A stretch of 64,000 bases of DNA from Rhodospirillales bacterium (GTDB taxonomy: Bacteria; Pseudomonadota; Alphaproteobacteria; Acetobacterales; Acetobacteraceae): contig JAFKLG010000070.1 in assembly GCA_017304945.1 (NCBI GenBank), forward strand, positions 28,831 through 92,830. Reading direction: 5' to 3'. This document shows positions 63,071 through 64,000 of this stretch, piece by piece (position 1 is the first letter of the stretch; the number at the start of each line of letters is the position of its first letter). Below the pieces are notes generated by a model. The model was not told the origin of the DNA. It saw nothing but the letters and a program-made list of their open reading frames with translations, and ran no database searches. The translations under genes and the position numbers were made by a program.

Positions 63071-63685
63071 TCAGGCCAGTCCTTCCTGTTGCAGCACGCG
63101 CTGCACGGCCGGCCGTGCCAGCATGCGCTCGAGATGTGCCGCACAGTTCGGCGGCAGCGGCACACCGATGCGCGTGGCCCAGAACTCCACGTAGAAGATG
63201 GCGCTGTCGGCGATGGAGAACGGGCCTGCCGCGTACTCCTTGCCCGCGAGCGCCTTGTCGAGCGTCGCGAACCCCTTCTCGGCCAGCTCCTTGCCGCGCG
63301 CCTTCACGACATCCTCGTCGGCCGGATTGGGGGAGAAGTTGGACGGGCGGAACAGGCGCCCGAACCCCTGCATGTGGATCGTGGCGACCGCGTAGTCCAT
63401 GAGCGACAACACCTCCGCCTGGCGATCGATATCGTCCGGCAGCAGGTTGGCGAACGGGTTCGTGCGCGCCAGCCAGAAGGCGATGGCCGGGTATTCGGTC
63501 AGCACCTTGCCGTCGTCCAGCACCAGGGTGGGCACCTTGGATTTCGGGTTCACCGCCGTGAACTCCGGCTTGTGCTGCGCACCTTCTCTCAGATTGAGGG
63601 TCTCGGTGTCATAGGGCTTGCCGATCTCCTCGAGCAGAACATGGATGCCGATCGAGCACGCGCCGGGCGCGTAGTACAGCTTCAT
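63071..63685 (-). CDS. Glutathione S-transferase
   Basis: 204 residues from ATG 63685; the frame is open to 63979 but has no sensible protein before this Met. N-terminal thioredoxin-like domain: MKLYYAPGACSIGIHVLLEEIG, with the catalytic Ser/Cys in PGACS, NPKSKVPTLVLDDGKVLTEYPAIAFWLA (cis-Pro and glutathione contacts), then the all-helical C-terminal domain ending AHLERMLARPAVQRVLQQE. The form resembles bacterial beta-class enzymes. It conjugates or reduces electrophiles with glutathione in the cytosol and is first in a two-gene transcript with the histidine phosphatase. Confidence 0.9.
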   Translation of the reverse strand: MKLYYAPGACSIGIHVLLEEIGKPYDTETLNLREGAQHKPEFTAVNPKSKVPTLVLDDGKVLTEYPAIAFWLARTNPFANLLPDDIDRQAEVLSLMDYAVATIHMQGFGRLFRPSNFSPNPADEDVVKARGKELAEKGFATLDKALAGKEYAAGPFSIADSAIFYVEFWATRIGVPLPPNCAAHLERMLARPAVQRVLQQEGLA

Positions 63686-64000
63686 GGCTCTGGCTCCTCT
63701 TGGGTGGCCGGATGATGGCGGTATCACCGCGCGGCAGCAAGCCGCGACCGGCCCGCCTGCGGCCATGACGGGCGGCCGGACGCGGCCATTCCGCGGGGCG
63801 ACGCGCGGCCGGGCATGCCTGCGCCCGTATGGATGCGCGAGGATCGGTGCTGGTGGGGATGGCCGGGTCGAGCCCACTGCTGTCCGGGATGAAAAGCTCT
63901 GGACGCGGTGCATGGCTCTGATTCGAATGGGTTTTGCGACGACCTGTCCGAATCGAAGCTCGAAGGGAGCTAGAGCCATGCGGTTTCAGTCGAGCGTAGT
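63686..64000. other. Right-edge region without a clear gene, with an interrupted inverted repeat
   Basis: I see no convincing complete gene in these 315 bases. A nested inverted repeat lies at 63910-63981: GCATGGCTCT (63910-63919) pairs with AGAGCCATGC (63972-63981), and inside it GATTCG (63920-63925) pairs with CGAATC (63949-63954). An ATG at 63978 begins a frame that runs to the window end, but it falls on the repeat arm, so it is not called as a gene. Confidence 0.45.

Noticed and set aside
63978..64000. Start of a gene at the right edge
   Set aside because: Only seven complete codons are visible and the ATG lies on the arm of an inverted repeat; there is not enough sequence to support a gene.

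Overview
The window is 64 kb of GC-rich DNA, densely coding on both strands, with many ATGA-type start/stop overlaps and several TTG/GTG starts. It looks like an ordinary chromosomal segment of an alphaproteobacterium. The hprK-rapZ-EIIA-ptsH-ptsI cluster with a short HprK, the EfeUOB iron system, fhs, the NADP-linked 2-oxoacid:ferredoxin oxidoreductase and the ligase-associated helicase/PdeM pair together suggest Rhodospirillales, perhaps Acetobacteraceae. That placement is inference. I see no rRNA, tRNA, CRISPR array, complete insertion sequence or prophage.

Layout. 1-3.5 kb: a partial MFS transporter, a 49-residue membrane peptide behind a Crp-like dyad, an SLC13-type permease with RCK_C domains, and three overlapping tiny hydrophilic genes. 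3.7-8.4 kb: a three-subunit 2-oxoacid (probably 2-oxoglutarate):NADP+ oxidoreductase. 8.5-17.4 kb: citrate-type MHS symporter, an atypical phosphofructokinase, a formate/nitrite channel, an acyl-CoA carboxyltransferase, an unknown protein pair, a crotonase and a SAF-domain oxidoreductase.

17.8-22.3 kb: a tight four-gene operon (class III nucleotide cyclase with TPRs, vanadium-haloperoxidase/PAP2-type enzyme, glutamic peptidase of family G1, Crp-type regulator with an intact cyclic-nucleotide pocket). It encodes both a cyclic-nucleotide producer and a receptor around two unusual enzymes, and I consider it the best candidate for an undescribed system. 22.3-28.4 kb: small secreted peptides with look-alike hairpins, a creatininase-family amidohydrolase, REP-like palindromes, and a sugar ABC transporter whose ATPase has a damaged Walker A motif. 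28.5-33.6 kb: TetR plus an RND efflux pair with a probable operator. 33.8-37 kb: efeUOB iron uptake.

37.2-42 kb: a DHFR-like reductase and an incomplete regulatory PTS with HprK and RapZ. 42.1-47.1 kb: PLP lyase, crotonase, MOSC protein, a hairpin-led tandem repeat, DUF169 protein and a frameshifted drug-efflux MFS gene. 47.2-51.8 kb: DNA-repair operon (Lhr-type helicase, alkyltransferase-like protein, PdeM) followed by an alpha/beta hydrolase. 52-64 kb: fatty-acid-hydroxylase-type protein, flavoprotein, AraC regulator with a DUF2000 protein, orphan sensor kinase, PhnW-like aminotransferase coupled to fhs, a double rhodanese, a histidine phosphatase and a glutathione S-transferase.
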